DNA of 64,000 nucleotides from Voacanga thouarsii. Its lineage: Eukaryota; Streptophyta; Magnoliopsida; Gentianales; Apocynaceae. Position 1 is the first letter of the stretch, and the number at the start of each line of letters is the position of its first letter. The position numbers were made by a program, and so were the translations under genes. This document shows, piece by piece, positions 25,001 to 36,915 of the stretch. The DNA lies in NCBI GenBank assembly GCA_026120185.1, contig JANUWF010002280.1, forward strand, positions 115,225 through 179,224. The letters are read 5' to 3'. Below the pieces are notes generated by a model. It was not told the origin of the DNA, ran no database searches, and saw only the letters and a list, made by a program, of their open reading frames with translations.

Positions 25001-26197
25001 TGTAGCATAATCGTCTTAGTGATTGTCTGGGAAGTAAGATATAAAAATGATCTATATGTCCATGTATTTTTATAAAAAAATTAAAATCTAACTTTATAAT
25101 ATTAGGTGCATATGTTGATGACATTAATCTTATTGGAATTCTTGAAAAAACATTTCTAAGGTAATAAATTATTTGTAGCAAAAGTTTGAAATATAGGATT
25201 TGGAAAAATAAAGTTTTTTTTATTATTTAAAATCGAACATTTGGAAGATGAAATTTTATTTATCAGTCAACATATATAGAAAAAATTGTAAAAAGTTTTT
25301 ATATGAATAAAATACATCCAAATATTCCAATAATTGTCAAATCACTTGATATGAATAAAGAATTGTTTTCGACCACAAGAAGACAATGAAGAATTACTTG
25401 GTCTTGAAGCATCTTATTTAAATGTCATTGGTGTACTAATATATCTTGTTAACAATACAAGTTCAGAGGTATCATTTTCTATAGATTTGCTACTATAGTT
25501 GTTCTCTAACACAGTGACATTGGAATGGTATTGATATGTAACAAATTTAATCATATGATACATTTATTCACTAAGATATTCCCCACTCGCATTTAAGAAA
25601 TTAGTATATGAAATTAGCATGCATTGTTGAAAGATTTGAAGTCATTATAAATGATATTGTCAAGAAGGAAGGTATATATAGTGTACCCTATTTTTCTAAT
25701 CTAAGTTTTTCCACTAAATTTTTGTTGGCTAGGTTTTTAATAAGAAAGTGTTCTCTCTTAAGAAAGTGTACTCTTTTCTTTCACTAAATTTTTGTCTCAC
25801 GTGATTTTCTTAAAAAGGTTTTTAACATGACATTTTCAAATTTTGAAAATGGACAACCAATGTGACTATTATGAAATTTCCAATTTAATATATATATGTC
25901 CATTCTCTTAAGAGATAAAGATTTGGTACATTGACATAATATAATTAGTGATATCATGAGTAGATAATGTCATCAACAATTTTATTCCTTGAAAATTAAG
26001 AATTCTAACTCTATAAACATAAAGTTATTGGTAGTATTTATAATTAAAAAAAAATAAAATATTTAATAGTTCTCTCTTTTATTTCCTAACTTCTCTTTAC
26101 TTTTTTTTAATTTATTGATACATTCTAAAATATTATCACTTCACTTGCTATCGTTTTTCTGTCCTTTCACTCCAATTGCTTCAACAAATTTATAACA
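22100..26197 (+). mobile_element. Old Ty1/copia element with both LTRs, unit 2
   Basis: A 5' LTR (about 22100-22344, ending ATTATAATA) is followed by a degraded primer-binding region containing TTAACACGAGTCCC. A 3' LTR (about 25985-26197, ending TTTATAACA) shares its CTCTCTCTT/CTCTTTTATTTCC and CTTGCTATCG-like blocks. The interior matches unit 1 (protease-like, YVDDINLIG at about 25115, RNase H) and is full of stops. Exact LTR starts and target duplication could not be fixed. A MITE is inserted at 24198-24481. Confidence 0.75.
24198..24481. mobile_element. Stowaway-like MITE in the old copia element
   Basis: 284 bp with about 31-bp terminal inverted repeats (left begins CTATCTCTATTTCACAATAT; the right end is its near-exact inverse), flanked by TA at 24196-24197 and 24482-24483. 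Unit 1 of the tandem duplication has the uninterrupted site (ATGTAACTTTT at about 20216). It is non-coding, as expected for a non-autonomous Tc1/mariner-type MITE. Confidence 0.85.
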
Positions 26198-26568
26198 GTC
26201 CTTAATTTTTTTTTTTCTATATATAAGGATTTCTGCGTGTTATAAAATTTTTCAACCCTCTTTGCTGTTTCTGCCCAAAGCATCCAAACTTTATTATTTG
26301 GGCTTGTTATTTTGGTTACTGGTCCATCAATTCCCAGCCCAGGAAGTGGTCTAACCAGTTTAATTTTCTAATAAGTCTGGCTTTGCAGGGACTCATATTC
26401 TAATTCATGTGGTACTAAACTTTTCATAATAAGATTGGAGTTTACGGCTATATTTAAGTACAAATTCTATGCAATCTAAAATAAAATTTTAATTTAAATA
26501 ACTATTATATAATTACAATACATCATATTCTCTCTCTTTAACCTTGCTTAAACTCCACATATTTAATA

Positions 26569-26885
26569 CTCCATCCGTCCCAATTTATGTGTCACAAATG
26601 AAAAGTTTTAGTATCATTTTTTATCTGTTACATTAAAAAAATTTAGATGTCCTTAATGTTAATTTTACTGCTATACGCCTGTATTAAATAGTTTTGAAAA
26701 ATGAAAGTGTAATAACTTTAGAGAGAGAGAGTTAAATAAATAAATCAATAAAATAGTTGTAAAGAACATTAAAACCAAGATACTTTTAAAATGTATAAAT
26801 AAAATTGTATGAATTTAAGAGACTAATTAAAATTTTTTAAATTGTATAAAGTAATTAACTATGACAGATAAATAGAGACGAAAAT
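26569..26885. mobile_element. Probable Stowaway-type MITE
   Basis: The left end reads CTCCATCCGTCCCAATTTAT after TA, the typical start of plant Stowaway elements. A degraded inverse lies near 26860-26885 (ATAAATAGAGACG). The interior is non-coding. The right boundary is approximate. Confidence 0.55.
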
Positions 26886-27526
26886 TTTTATTATATCTAA
26901 CCAAACTTATCTCAAACAAATTTCTATTTACTTACACCCTACATTTTCAATAAAGTGTAAGAAGTTTACACCAAATGCAAGAGGCTTACAATATTGTTAT
27001 GCTTTTTTTGCATGCGCATGGCTTCTCAATTTCCAAAAATTGAATTGTGAAGTCATTGCATTTACAAGACTTAGTTTGATTTAACAAAAGACATTATATA
27101 TAATCCACAAATCAATTTTAAAAGGCATTAAGTACATAGAAGTTTGAAAAATTTTCCACATTTCGATACTTTCTAAGGAGAATTGATTTTGTTACATATA
27201 ATCATCAATTGGTGATTATAAAAACTGTTCTATAATAGAACTATGAATATATAACAGAATTGTCTTACAATGAGAATTCAGATTTTTTTCGATTGTAAGT
27301 AGTTCAAACATGTAATTCGAGCAACAGCAAAGAACAAGAGTAGTGTTAAAGTTATCCTGTGGACAATATAGAATAGCACTGAAATGCAAGTTTAAGCAGA
27401 AAGGCCACTTCCAGTCTACGCTAAGAACCTCAGTTGCCTATTCCAAAAACTACTATGTTTCAGCCAACTGCCAATTGTAGCACAGAAAAGGATGCTCCTT
27501 TTCTTCAGTACATGCATGAAACAAAA
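26886..27526. other. Intergenic, no feature recognised
   Basis: AT-rich at first, then of more average composition from about 27330, approaching the possible terminal exon. No repeats shared with the rest of the window were seen. Confidence 0.35.
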
Positions 27527-27646
27527 TTAGACTTCAGAATCAAAGACAAAATTAGACTTCAAAAAAGAGACCGTTTTTGAAGAGTTCTTCCTCAGTTTCC
27601 TCTGTGCTGCTACCGCTTCTCGAATAGTATCAATTGGTTCTACGCC
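27527..27646 (-). CDS. Possible terminal exon of an unrecognised gene
   Basis: On the minus strand, TTGCAACAG resembles an acceptor and is followed by 39 codons to a TAA. The peptide is basic (IREAVAAQRKLRKNSSK) with a hydrophobic-acidic end. Composition is less AT-rich than the surroundings. I do not recognise the protein. It lies on the same strand as the SUVR-like remnant and downstream of it, but a link is not shown. It could be non-coding. Confidence 0.25.
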   Translation of the reverse strand, partial: GVEPIDTIREAVAAQRKLRKNSSKTVSFLKSNFVFDSEV

Positions 27647-28619
27647 CTGTTGCAAAGTGAGAAAAGGCACCAATGAAATAATGCCATATCTCCATTTTGT
27701 TAAATAATACCAATGTTGAATGGAATGATATTATATGCTGCTGTAATTGTGCTACAGAAATTTCATCCAGTAGAGTGGCATTAGGCACTTTTCTAAATTA
27801 GTGAAAAAAAAATGCACTTATCTAAAATTGTTCTATATCAGTAAATTAAGGAACATATTTTTGACGCCATAAATTTTTGCTGAATTGATTTCATTTCATA
27901 AAGGCTTAAATACACCAAACTTTGAAATAAAAAAGATCTCATGCCTGGACCTAGTTTTATTGTTAATGCAAAATCATCTAGCGGTAAAGTGACAAGCTTG
28001 TGCATAGAATAAATGACCAATTTAGGTGCCAAGAAAATTGGAACTAACCCAACTCTAGATGGCAAATGAAAATTGATAATTTATGAGATGGCAATGAGAG
28101 TCCCCCTTGTATTATAACAAATCGTGACAATTTTATCTATGAAGATCATTTTATCCTCAATCAAACTACTAGTTGACAGCCACAAATCAACCTTAGAACC
28201 ACGTAGTTTAATACCTTATCCTGATTATTCTAGAAGAAAATTATAACTCATAGATAGAACACAAAATACAAAGCCTAGTAGTTTAATTAGGTATTCAATG
28301 GCATGAACATTACAAATTGGGACAAATTTCATACAACAGAGGATTAAAACTAGAGGTGCTGAATCTATATAACAGCTAGCTAAAATTTTTTCCTGACATG
28401 AAAATGGTAAAAATAGTCGGACAACATAATCTCAAAGGCATTGTCAAGAACTGACAAAAGCTTTCTGTAGCTAAACTTATGCTTCAAACACATAACCATC
28501 AACTCTTTATTAGATCAATGCAACAAACAATCACAATTGGATGTCATAAATCCCACAAAGCCATAAGCATTTCTCTAACTCCCAGAAGAAGGTATGCACT
28601 TATGCCATAGGATGTTGGA
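27647..28619. other. Non-coding sequence left of the MULE
   Basis: No convincing frame on either strand. On the minus strand this is sequence downstream of the SUVR-like remnant, so it may include its former 3' untranslated region. Confidence 0.35.
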
Positions 28620-28665
28620 ATTCTTTTCAGAGGTTTTATGTCTCGGTAATATTAGCTACCACAGC
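28620..28665 (-). pseudogene. SUVR-like last exon, remainder beyond the MULE
   Basis: Reading leftward across the MULE from the exon piece at 42682-42745, the minus strand continues in frame as Gly-Ser-stop-Tyr-Tyr-Arg-Asp-Ile-Lys. SUVR proteins here have a Gly-Ser-x-Phe-Cys-Arg-Asp post-SET end. The last zinc-binding Cys is therefore Tyr and one codon is TAA. The fit supports insertion of the MULE into this exon. The 3' limit of the coding remnant is uncertain. Confidence 0.55.
28657..28665. repeat. MULE target-site duplication, left
   Basis: TACCACAGC, identical to 42682-42690. Nine bases is the usual target duplication of Mutator-like elements. Confidence 0.93.
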
Positions 28666-28771
28666 GGATTTTTGACCATAATGGGTTCGTTTCGGAATGT
28701 CCACCCGTAACTAGGTTCGAAACCTGACCCTACTCCGTGGAGGAGGTTCCTTGCGTTTGCCAAACGCGAGG
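28666..28771. repeat. MULE terminal inverted repeat, left
   Basis: Begins GGATTTTTGACC; matches the inverse of 42575-42681 with scattered substitutions and one indel. Shared inner blocks include CCCGTAACTAGGTTCGAA and CCGTGGAGGAGGTTCC. It ends in a 23-bp near-palindrome. Confidence 0.9.
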
Positions 28772-28830
28772 TTACTTTTTGATCAGAAACACCCCGTGCA
28801 GGGGTCTTCTCGCGTCTGCCAGACGCGAGG
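28749..28830. repeat. Two 23-bp near-palindromes, left end of MULE
   Basis: 28749-28771 is the TTT/AAA form and 28808-28830 the TCT/AGA form. Each is an 11-base arm of type CCTCGCGTYTG, one central base and the inverse arm. The first has one T-G pair at position 4; the second has T for C at position 1. Related copies are at the right end. Confidence 0.9.
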
Positions 28831-28955
28831 TATTACCAAAATCATTTTTCCTTTAATTTTTCTCATATTTTCAACAAAGCACATTTGCGAGTGCTTTCTG
28901 GCTGTCACGGGCAATATCTACCATTTTTTTTTCATCTCTGCCAATTATTTTTTTT

Positions 28956-29808
28956 ATAAATAGAAATAAAAATAATTATAATTTTTTTTAAAAATGAAAA
29001 TATTGTTAGTAAATTATTAAAATTTAATTATAAAAAGTTTTGACCTTAATTATAATATTTATTTATTGATATTATAAATATCAATTATTTGCAAAAAGTA
29101 TAAATATTTCAAATATTAATTATCTAAATTTTATAAACTATATCATCTAAAAATTATGTTTAAACTTAAATCCCAATTATATAAATTTAAAATCCACTTA
29201 TATTTTAATTCGAATAATCTATTTTTAATCAAAATTCAATAATATGTGAAAAATTAAAAAAAATATACGAATACTAAACTTTATTTTTAGTGAATAATAG
29301 TTTGAATTATAGTTGAATATTTTCATGAATATTTTAGTGAAGTGAAAGTAAGTTGTGAATCTTTCACGAATATTTATTAAATAATACTTGTGTAATTGAA
29401 TTAATATTTAATATTTTGTGACGGCACTTTTTTTTATCAGAATATTTTCATCGCATCGCAACAATTATAATTTTTTTAATTTTAATTACTCGTACAAATT
29501 TATTTTTACGTATTATTTGTCTAAATTTTATTTTTATTTACATTAATTAAATATTTATTATTTTTTTAAATTTGCCATTTTTATTATAAATAGGAATAAA
29601 AATAATTATAATTTCTAAATAAATTTGAGAATATTGTTAGTCAATTATTATAATTTAACTATAACACACGTTTTGAGTTTAATTGTTAGTTAAAATATCA
29701 GTTATAATATTTATTTATTGATATTATAAATATCAATTATTTGTAAAAAGTATAAATATTTTAAATATCAATTATCTAAATTTTATAAAGTCTATCATCT
29801 AAAAATTA
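28956..29808. repeat. MULE internal AT-rich repeats, left block
   Basis: Two copies (from about 28956 and about 29587) of a unit beginning TATAAATAG.AATAAAAATAA, followed by ATATTGTTAGT and later ATTATCTAAATTTTATAAA blocks. Two more copies lie at about 35670 and 36362. Non-coding; spacing roughly 600-700 bp. Confidence 0.7.
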
Positions 29809-29813
29809 TGTTT
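29809..29813. repeat. Copia element 1 target-site duplication, left
   Basis: TGTTT, identical to 35400-35404 on the other side of the element; five bases is normal for copia integrases. Confidence 0.85.
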
Positions 29814-30165
29814 TGTTATAAAATTGGGGTAGTGTTAGAATAAAATCTTCATACTACACACTAATAAAACTCTAACTATTTTGCACAAGAATTTCTCTCT
29901 TTCTTTTCTCTCACAATTTTCTCTAATCTTTCTTTCACTAATCTTTCTTTCACAAAATAATGGTGTCTTACAAGTTTAGAGAATAGCTCTATTTATAGAG
30001 CTCTAATTAGTGGATTACATCATGGCATACATCATCTTCCACTAATCTTAATTAGTGGTGTCTCCACTAAATGGTGGACATCCATAAAAATCTTCTAATA
30101 ATTCACATAAATCCATAATTAGTGGAGCCTCCACTAATTAATAAAGATTCCAATAATTTATAATA
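29814..30165 (-). repeat. Copia 1 3' LTR
   Basis: 352 bp. Coding-strand sequence runs from TATTATAAATTATTGG to TTTTATAACA. It contains the TATA box in a palindromic context and alternating ATTAGTGG/CCACTAAT motifs seen in the other LTRs. The neighbouring polypurine tract (30166-30175) reads AAGGGGTAG, one base off that of copy 2. Confidence 0.92.
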
Positions 30166-30289
30166 CTACCCCTTGGATGTCCATCCATTACATAAAGAAT
30201 ATGCCTCGTTAAAACCTTACTAGATAAAAACCCAGTGGGAAAAAAATCTAGTGAAGGAAAAAGAGTACACTATTCTATATGTTCATTTA

Positions 30290-33200
30290 TTACTCCCCCT
30301 GATGAGATGATTCCTTTAAATCTTTAAACCGACGCATACCGATTTTATATCTCAACTTTTCAAATGTTGCAGTCGGTAAAGTCTTCGTGAAAATATCTGC
30401 GAGGTTATCACATGACCGAATTTGTAGCACATCAATTTCACATTTCTTCTGGAGTTCATGAGTAAAGAAGAATTTTGGTGAAATATGTTTTGTCCGATCT
30501 CCTTTAATATATCCTCCTCGTAATTGAGCTATGCAAGCTGCATTGTCTTCATAAAGAGGAGTTGGAATACCTTTGATTGATGATAATCCACAACTTTCTC
30601 GGATATAATGAATCATGGATCTTAGCCATACACATTTTCGACTTGCTTCATGAATGGCTATAATTTCAAGCATGATTTGAAGAAGTAGTCTGCTATAGAT
30701 TGTTTCGTAGAACGCCATGATATAACAAGTATTTCCACATGTAAATAGATAGCCCGTTTGAGAACGTGCTTTATGTGGATCGGATAAATAACCAGACATC
30801 TGCATAACCTATCAATGTTGGACTGGTTTTATTTGAATAAAATAATCCGAGATCAATTGTACCTTGGAGATATCGAAGGACTTGTTTAATTACATTCCAA
30901 TGTCGTCGTGTTGGTGAAGAACTAAATCTTGCTAATAAATTGACAGACAAAAGCAATATCGAGTCGTGTATTATTAGCAAGATACATCAATGCACCAATT
31001 GCACTCGAGATATGGTACTTCAGGACCAAGGAGTTCTTCATCATTTTCTTGAGGTCGGAAAGGATCTTTATCCACATTTAATGATCGCACGATCATTGGA
31101 ATACTCAATGGATGTGCTTTGTCCATGTAAAATCTTTTTAGCACTTTTGTCAGTATATGTTGATTGATGAATAAATGTTCCACTCTCCAAATGTTCAATT
31201 TGTAAACCAAGGCAAAATTTGGTTTTACCAAAATCCTTGATTTCGAATTCTCTTTTTAAATAATCAATTGTTTCTTGGAGCTCTTCAGGAGTTCCAATAA
31301 GATTAATATCATCAACATATATAGCTAATATCACAAATTTAGAACCAGATTTCTTAATAAAAACGCATGGACATACCTGGTCATTTTTAAATCCCGCTTT
31401 CAATAAATATTCACTAAGACGTGTAAACCACATGCGCCCGGATTGCTTCAGAGCCATATAATGATTTCTCGCAACTTGATGGAGTAATTTTCACGAGGAT
31501 AATGTTTATATGCTTCAGGCATATGAAATCCTTCGGGGATTTTCATGTAAACATCATTTTCTAAATTTCCATACAAGTAAGCGAGTGACAACATCTAATA
31601 GGCGCATATCTATCTTTTCATGTACTCGCCAAACCGATAAGATATCGGAGTGTAATAGCATCAACAACAGGAGAATAAGTTTCATCATAATCAATACCTG
31701 GTCTTTGTGAAAAACCTTGGGCTACTAATCGCGCTTTATATCGAACGATTTCACTCTTTTCATTGCGCTTTTGCACAAATATCCATTTGTAGCCAACAGG
31801 TTTTATACCTTCCGGTGTTTGGACCTGCAGGTCCGAAGACTTCACGTTTTGCCGATGCATTTAACTCCGAATGAATCGCATCTTTCCATTGCAGCCAATC
31901 TTTTCTATGCCGACATTCATCAATCGATATTGGTTCGGGATCATCATTATCCTGTGTAACATCAAGAGATATATTGTATGCAAATATATTATCAATAACA
32001 GTTTCTATCCGATTCCAACTTCTACCGGAAGTGGTATAATTGATAGAAATTTCGGTGTTACTTTCATCAACTTCTGGTTCTTTGTCATCGGTTCTCTCTT
32101 GGTCTTTATCATTCTTTTCTTTAATATGATCTTCTGAATCATTTAATCCTCTTTTCTTTCGAGGATTTTTATCTTTAGAACCAAGAGGTCGGCCACGCTT
32201 CGGCGTGTTTTTGACTCAAGCAGACTATAGATATAATATTTTGTTCTGCTGGAACTTCAATTCGAATAGGAGCATTTATAGTTGGAATATGCGATTTTGT
32301 AACTCTTCCGAGTCAACAAAAGCGTCTGGCATTTGATTTGCAATGCTTTGCAAATGAATTATCTTTTGAACTTCAAGTTCACATGCGCTTGTGCGCGGAT
32401 CAAGATAATTTAATGATGTTGTCCAAGCAAGATCCTTTTTATACTGCTTTTGGTTCCCCCTAATTTAGGGAATAATGATTCATCAAAATGACAATCAAGC
32501 AAATCTTGTTGTGAATACATCTCCGTTAGGGGTTCAACATACTCGATAATAGAGGGAGAATCATATCCAACGTATATCCCCTTTCTTCTTTGAGGACCCA
32601 TCTTTGTACGTTGGTTTGGTGCAATTGGAATATATACAAGACACCCAAAAATTCTTAAATGAGCAATATTTGGTTCCGACCCAAAAGCCAATTGCAAAGG
32701 AGAGAATTTATGATAACTAGCTGGTCTTATACGTACAAGTGTTGCAAGCATGTAGAATAGCATGTCCCCGTGCAGATGTTGGGAGATTTGTTTTCATTAA
32801 TAATGGTCTAGCAATTAATTGTAATCGTTTAATCAAAGATTCAAGCAAGACCATTCCGTGTGTGAACATGAGCTACAGGATGTTCAACATTAATCCCAAT
32901 TGACATGCAATATGCATCAAAAGCATGTGATGAAAATTCACCAGACATTATCCAAACGGATATTTTTAATGTGATGGTCCGGAAATTGTGCTCGTAATTT
33001 AATTATTTGAGCAAGTAATCTCGCAAACGCCAGAGTTGCGAGTAGATAATAAACATACATGTGACCATCGGGATGATGCATCAATTAAGACCATAAAATA
33101 TTTGAACGGTCCACATGGTGGATCAATAGGTCCACAAATATCTCCGTGAATCCGTTCGAGAAATGTAGGACTTTCAACTCCTACTTTTACCGGTGATGGT

Positions 33201-33797
33201 TTAACAATTAATTTTCCTAGGGAACATGCAAGACATGCGAATTTTTCTCGATGTTAATATCCTTTTATTTTTTAAAGGATGACCATGTGTATTCTCAATG
33301 ATTCTTCTCATCATGGTAGATCCCTGATGACCCAACCGGTCATGCCAAATGCTAAAAGTAATAGGATCAGTAAACTTCGGTTTACTAGATGATGAATTTC
33401 AATTGTACGTATTTTTACAAAATATAGACCAAGTAGAAAAAGACGGCAGTTTTTCTAATACCGATTTCTTACCCAAATGTATTTGAGTAATAAAAAGATG
33501 CTCAATCCCATTTTCCTCATTTGTTTCAACATGATACCCATTTCTGCGGATATCTTTAAAACTCAATAAATTTCTTCCGGATTTTGAGGAAAATAGTGTC
33601 TTATCAATAATAATTGTTGTTCCTTTAGGCAACAATATACTAGCTCTTCCTGAGCCCTCAATTACATTTGCACTACCGTTTATCGTATAAATATTTATTT
33701 CTCCCATTTTGAGATCAGAAAAATATTTCTCATTTTTTAGTATGGTGTGCGTAGTTCCACTATCAATAATGCATACATCATCATTAAAAACAGCCAT
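30290..33797 (-). pseudogene. Copia 1 pol (protease, integrase, RT, RNase H), frameshifted
   Basis: Minus-strand pieces in order: protease with DSGTTH (about 33740-33770); integrase, including the C-terminal part YHKFSPLQLAFGSEPNIAHLRIFG (32410-32763); RT from PEGIKPVGYKWIFVQKRNEK through YVDDINLIG (31068-31860); and RNase H with SDPHKARSQTGYLFTCGN and FTKTLPTATFEKLRYKIG, ending at the stop near 30290. Frame changes at about 32747, 32460, 30727 and 30668 occur identically in copy 2; others (about 33425) are private. It cannot make a continuous polyprotein. Confidence 0.88.
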
Positions 33798-34002
33798 CCG
33801 AACACAAATATATATATGTAAACGTAAATATTATTAGAATAGAATGAAAATGAAAATACAAAAATATCAGTGGTGAGGCTTTAGTTCTTTTGGACACCGC
33901 CATCACCAATTAAATGGTCTATCCTACCGTCTGGGTGTTTAAAAATCCGATACATCCATATGGGTAATATTGATATTAAGATCTTCGAGATCACTATCGT
34001 CA

Positions 34003-34944
34003 TCCTCAAGCATTATTTATTGGATGTTGAGAAAAATTTACTTCCACATTTTTATTTTTCAATGAAGCTTGATACAATTCAACTAAATGTTTAGCCGTAC
34101 TGACGCTTCGTGACCAATGACCTTTCATGCCACATCTATAACATATATCCTCATGCTTTTCTTCAATTTCTTTTTCTTTTCCCTTTTGATCTTTTCTCGC
34201 TCCACTTCGGTGGCCGTATTTCTCACGCTTGATTATAATTGTGATAAGGGAAATATCGAGCGTGTCTACGACCATAACCACGACCACGGTCACTGCCACG
34301 GCCACGACCACGACTATAACGATGGCTTCGCTGGAGCCAACAACATTCACTTCGGGAGTGCCGTAGAGCCAGCTTGGTCCGGTTTCATGATTTCTCAATA
34401 ATAACTCATTATTTTTCTCTACAATGAGGAGGGCAGTAATTAAATCAGAAATTTTGTATACCCCTTTTCTCGATATTGTTGTCGCAGGACAATATTCGAG
34501 GCATGAAAGGTGGAGAATGTCTTCTCTAACATATCTTCATCAGCTCACTTTTTCTCCGCATAATTTTAATTGAGATGTAATTTTATACATTGCGGAGCTA
34601 TATTCATTCACGGTTTTAAAATCTTGCAACCTCGTGTGCAACCATTCATACCGTGCAGTAGGTAGTACGACCATCTTCAGGTGGTCAAATCTTTCTTTTA
34701 AATTTACCCACAGGCCATATGGATCTTTTTCGGTAAGATATTCCATTTTCAAATTTTCATCGAGATGACGACGAATAAAAATCAAAACTTTAGCCTTGTA
34801 TTGTGCAGATGCACTATTATTTGCTTGAATAGTTTCACTAAGGCCTTCAGCATTTAGATGCATTTCTACATCGAGAACCCATGACATATAATTTTTTCTA
34901 GAAATATCAAGGGCTACAAATTCGAGTTTCGCGATGTTAGCCAT
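34003..34944 (-). pseudogene. Copia 1 gag, frameshifted
   Basis: Starts MANIAKLEFVALDIS at 34944 and includes the gag core (ERFDHLKMVVLPTARYEWLH) and a CCHC zinc knuckle (CYRCGMKGHWSRS, last Cys lost by local change, about 34090-34145). A frame break follows GEKVS near 34540. The stretch after NHE is read as a Val-rich string because a one-base shift changes the Arg/Gly-rich region. Confidence 0.85.
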
Positions 34945-35030
34945 AGAGATCAATAAATGCGTACCTGTCTTCCGGCTTTGGTAACTGCAGTAAACTCGTG
35001 CTTAGTCTTCTCGGCTTTTGTACCGGTAGA

Positions 35031-35047
35031 GACTCGTGCTGATAACG
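35031..35047 (-). promoter_or_regulatory. Copia 1 primer-binding site (tRNA-Ile anticodon arm type)
   Basis: Directly next to the 5' LTR, coding strand CGTTATCAGCACGAG. From memory of plant tRNA-Ile(AAU), this complements its anticodon stem-loop; the C faces position 34, which is inosine in the mature tRNA and pairs with C. It does not look like the usual initiator-Met acceptor-end site (TGGTATCAGAGC). Confidence 0.6.
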
Positions 35048-35399
35048 TGTTATAAAATTGGGGTAGTGTTAGAATAAAATCTTCACACTACACACTAATA
35101 AAACTCTAACTATTTTGCACAAGAATTTCTCTCTTTCTTTTCTCTCACAATTTTCTCTAATCTTTCTTTCACTAATCTTTCTTTCACAAAATAATGGTGT
35201 CTTACAAACTTAGAGAATAGCTCTATTTATAGAGCTCTAATTAGTGGATTACATCATGGCATACATCATCTTTCACTAATCTTAATTAGTGGTGTCTCCA
35301 CTAAATGGTGGACATCCATAAAAATCTTCTAATAATTCACATAAATCCATAATTAGTGGAGCCTCCACTAATTAATAAAGATTCCAATAATTTATAATA
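35048..35399 (-). repeat. Copia 1 5' LTR
   Basis: 352 bp, four substitutions from the 3' LTR. Followed on the right by TGTTT (35400-35404). Confidence 0.92.
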
Positions 35400-35404
35400 T
35401 GTTT

Positions 35405-36900
35405 AAATTTAAATATCAATTATGTAAATTTATAATCCCCTTATATTTTAATTCGAATAATCTATTTTTAACCAAAATTCAATAATATGTGAAAAATTAA
35501 ATAGTATTTTTGTGCAGTGTCGCTTTTCTTGATTGGTGCACATGGTGGGGTTGTAAATGAGTCCACCATGAATTCCCGAGCTCGTCTACTTCAATATAAT
35601 TTGCTACAGGACATTTTGCTTATATTCTATCCATGAGAATAGTTGAACTCATTTAGAATATAAAAAAATAAATATAATTTATTGAAAGAATAAAAATAAT
35701 TATAATTTTTAAATAAATTTAAAAATATTATAATTTAGAATTTATTGATGCTATAAATATTTACAAAATATTAATTATCTAAATTTTATAAACTCTATTA
35801 TTGGAAAATTATGTTCAAATTTAAATCTCAATTATGTAAATTTATAATTCTCTTATATTTTAATTTGAACAATATATTATTTAATAAACTCTATTATGTA
35901 AATCTCAATTATGTAAATTTATAATCCTCTTATGTCAATTATCTAAATTTTATAAACTCTATTATTGAATAATCTAGTTTTTATCAAAATTTAATATGTA
36001 AAAAATTAAAGAAAATATGCTTACTAAATTTTATTTTTAGCGAATAATAGTTTGAATTATAGTTGAATATTTTCTTGAATATTTTAGTGAAAAATAAGTT
36101 GTGAACCTTTTATGAATATTTATTAAATAATACTCGAGTGATTGAATTACTATTTAATATTTCGTGATGGCGCTTTTTTTGTCGTAATATTTTCACCACA
36201 ATAATTTTAATTTTTTAATTTTAATTATTCATACAAATTTAATTTTATGTATTATTTGTCTAAATTTTATTTTTATTTACATTAATTAAATATTTATTAT
36301 TAATTTTTTTGATAGATTCACAATTAATTTTGTATTTTTGAAATTTTCCAAAAAAAAAATTTATAAATAGGGATAAAAATAATTATAATTCGTAAATAAA
36401 TTTAGAAATATTGTCAGTAAATTATTAAAATTTAACTGTAACACACGTTTTGAATTTAATTGTTAGCTAGAGTTTAATTTAAGGTTAATATTTATTTATT
36501 GATACTATAAATATCAATTATTTGCAAAAAGTATAAATATTTCAAATATTAGTTATCTAAATTTTATAAACTCTATTATTTAAAAATTATGTTCAAATTT
36601 AAATCTCAATTATGTAAATTTATAATCCCCTTATATTTTAATTTAGATAATCTAGTTTTTACCAAAATTTAATAATATGTGAAAAATTAAAAAAAAAAAA
36701 TATGCGAAGACTAAATTTTATTTTTAGTGAATAATAATTTGAATTATAATTGAATATTTTCTTAAATATTTTAGTGAAAAGTAAGTCGTGAATATTTCAG
36801 GAATATTTATTAAATAATACTCGAATGATTGAATTACTATTTAATATTTCGTGAATGTTTTCGATAATTATAATTGAATACTTTAGTAAAAATAAGTCGA
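35405..36900. repeat. MULE internal AT-rich repeats, right block
   Basis: Continues the MULE after the copia insertion. Repeat units from about 35670 and 36362 share TAAAAATAATTATAATT, TTTATAAACTCTATTATT and AGTTTGAATTATAGTTGAAT blocks with 28956-29808. Non-coding. Confidence 0.7.
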
Positions 36901-36915
36901 TCTACCAAATAACTT

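Larger units (their letters stand above)
17281..25520 (+). repeat. Imperfect tandem duplication (two units of about 4.1-4.4 kb)
   Basis: Unit 1 (about 17339-21390) and unit 2 (21391-25520) each carry an NLR 3' tail followed by the same old copia sequence in the same orientation. The junction near 21390 joins copia sequence (ACATTGGAAAT) directly to NLR-tail sequence (GAGATTCCAGAG). Unit 2 continues past the corresponding copia position into a full 3' LTR. Differences include a missing 5' LTR in unit 1 and a MITE present only in unit 2. Confidence 0.8.
29814..35399 (-). mobile_element. Ty1/copia retrotransposon 1, nested in the MULE
   Basis: 5,586 bp with two 352-bp LTRs differing at four positions (about 1.1%), 5-bp TGTTT duplications, and domain order GAG, protease, integrase, RT, RNase H on the minus strand, which defines copia. 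The interior carries many frameshifts, several shared exactly with the copy at 49828-55411. Both LTRs begin TA rather than TG on the coding strand. Its low LTR divergence shows it inserted recently. Confidence 0.93.

Noticed and set aside
17998..26197. Endogenous pararetrovirus as the source of the old RT sequence
   Set aside because: LTRs, primer-site remnant and domain order match Ty1/copia, and the interior aligns by eye with the younger copia copies.
34117..34401. His/Asp-rich plus-strand frame
   Set aside because: Antisense of the Arg/Gly-rich gag segment of copia 1; similar antisense frames appear at 63134-63478.
29814..35399. Frameshifts in copia 1 and 2 explained as long-read errors
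   Set aside because: Several identical indels occur in two independently inserted copies, which random errors would not produce; private indels could still include errors.
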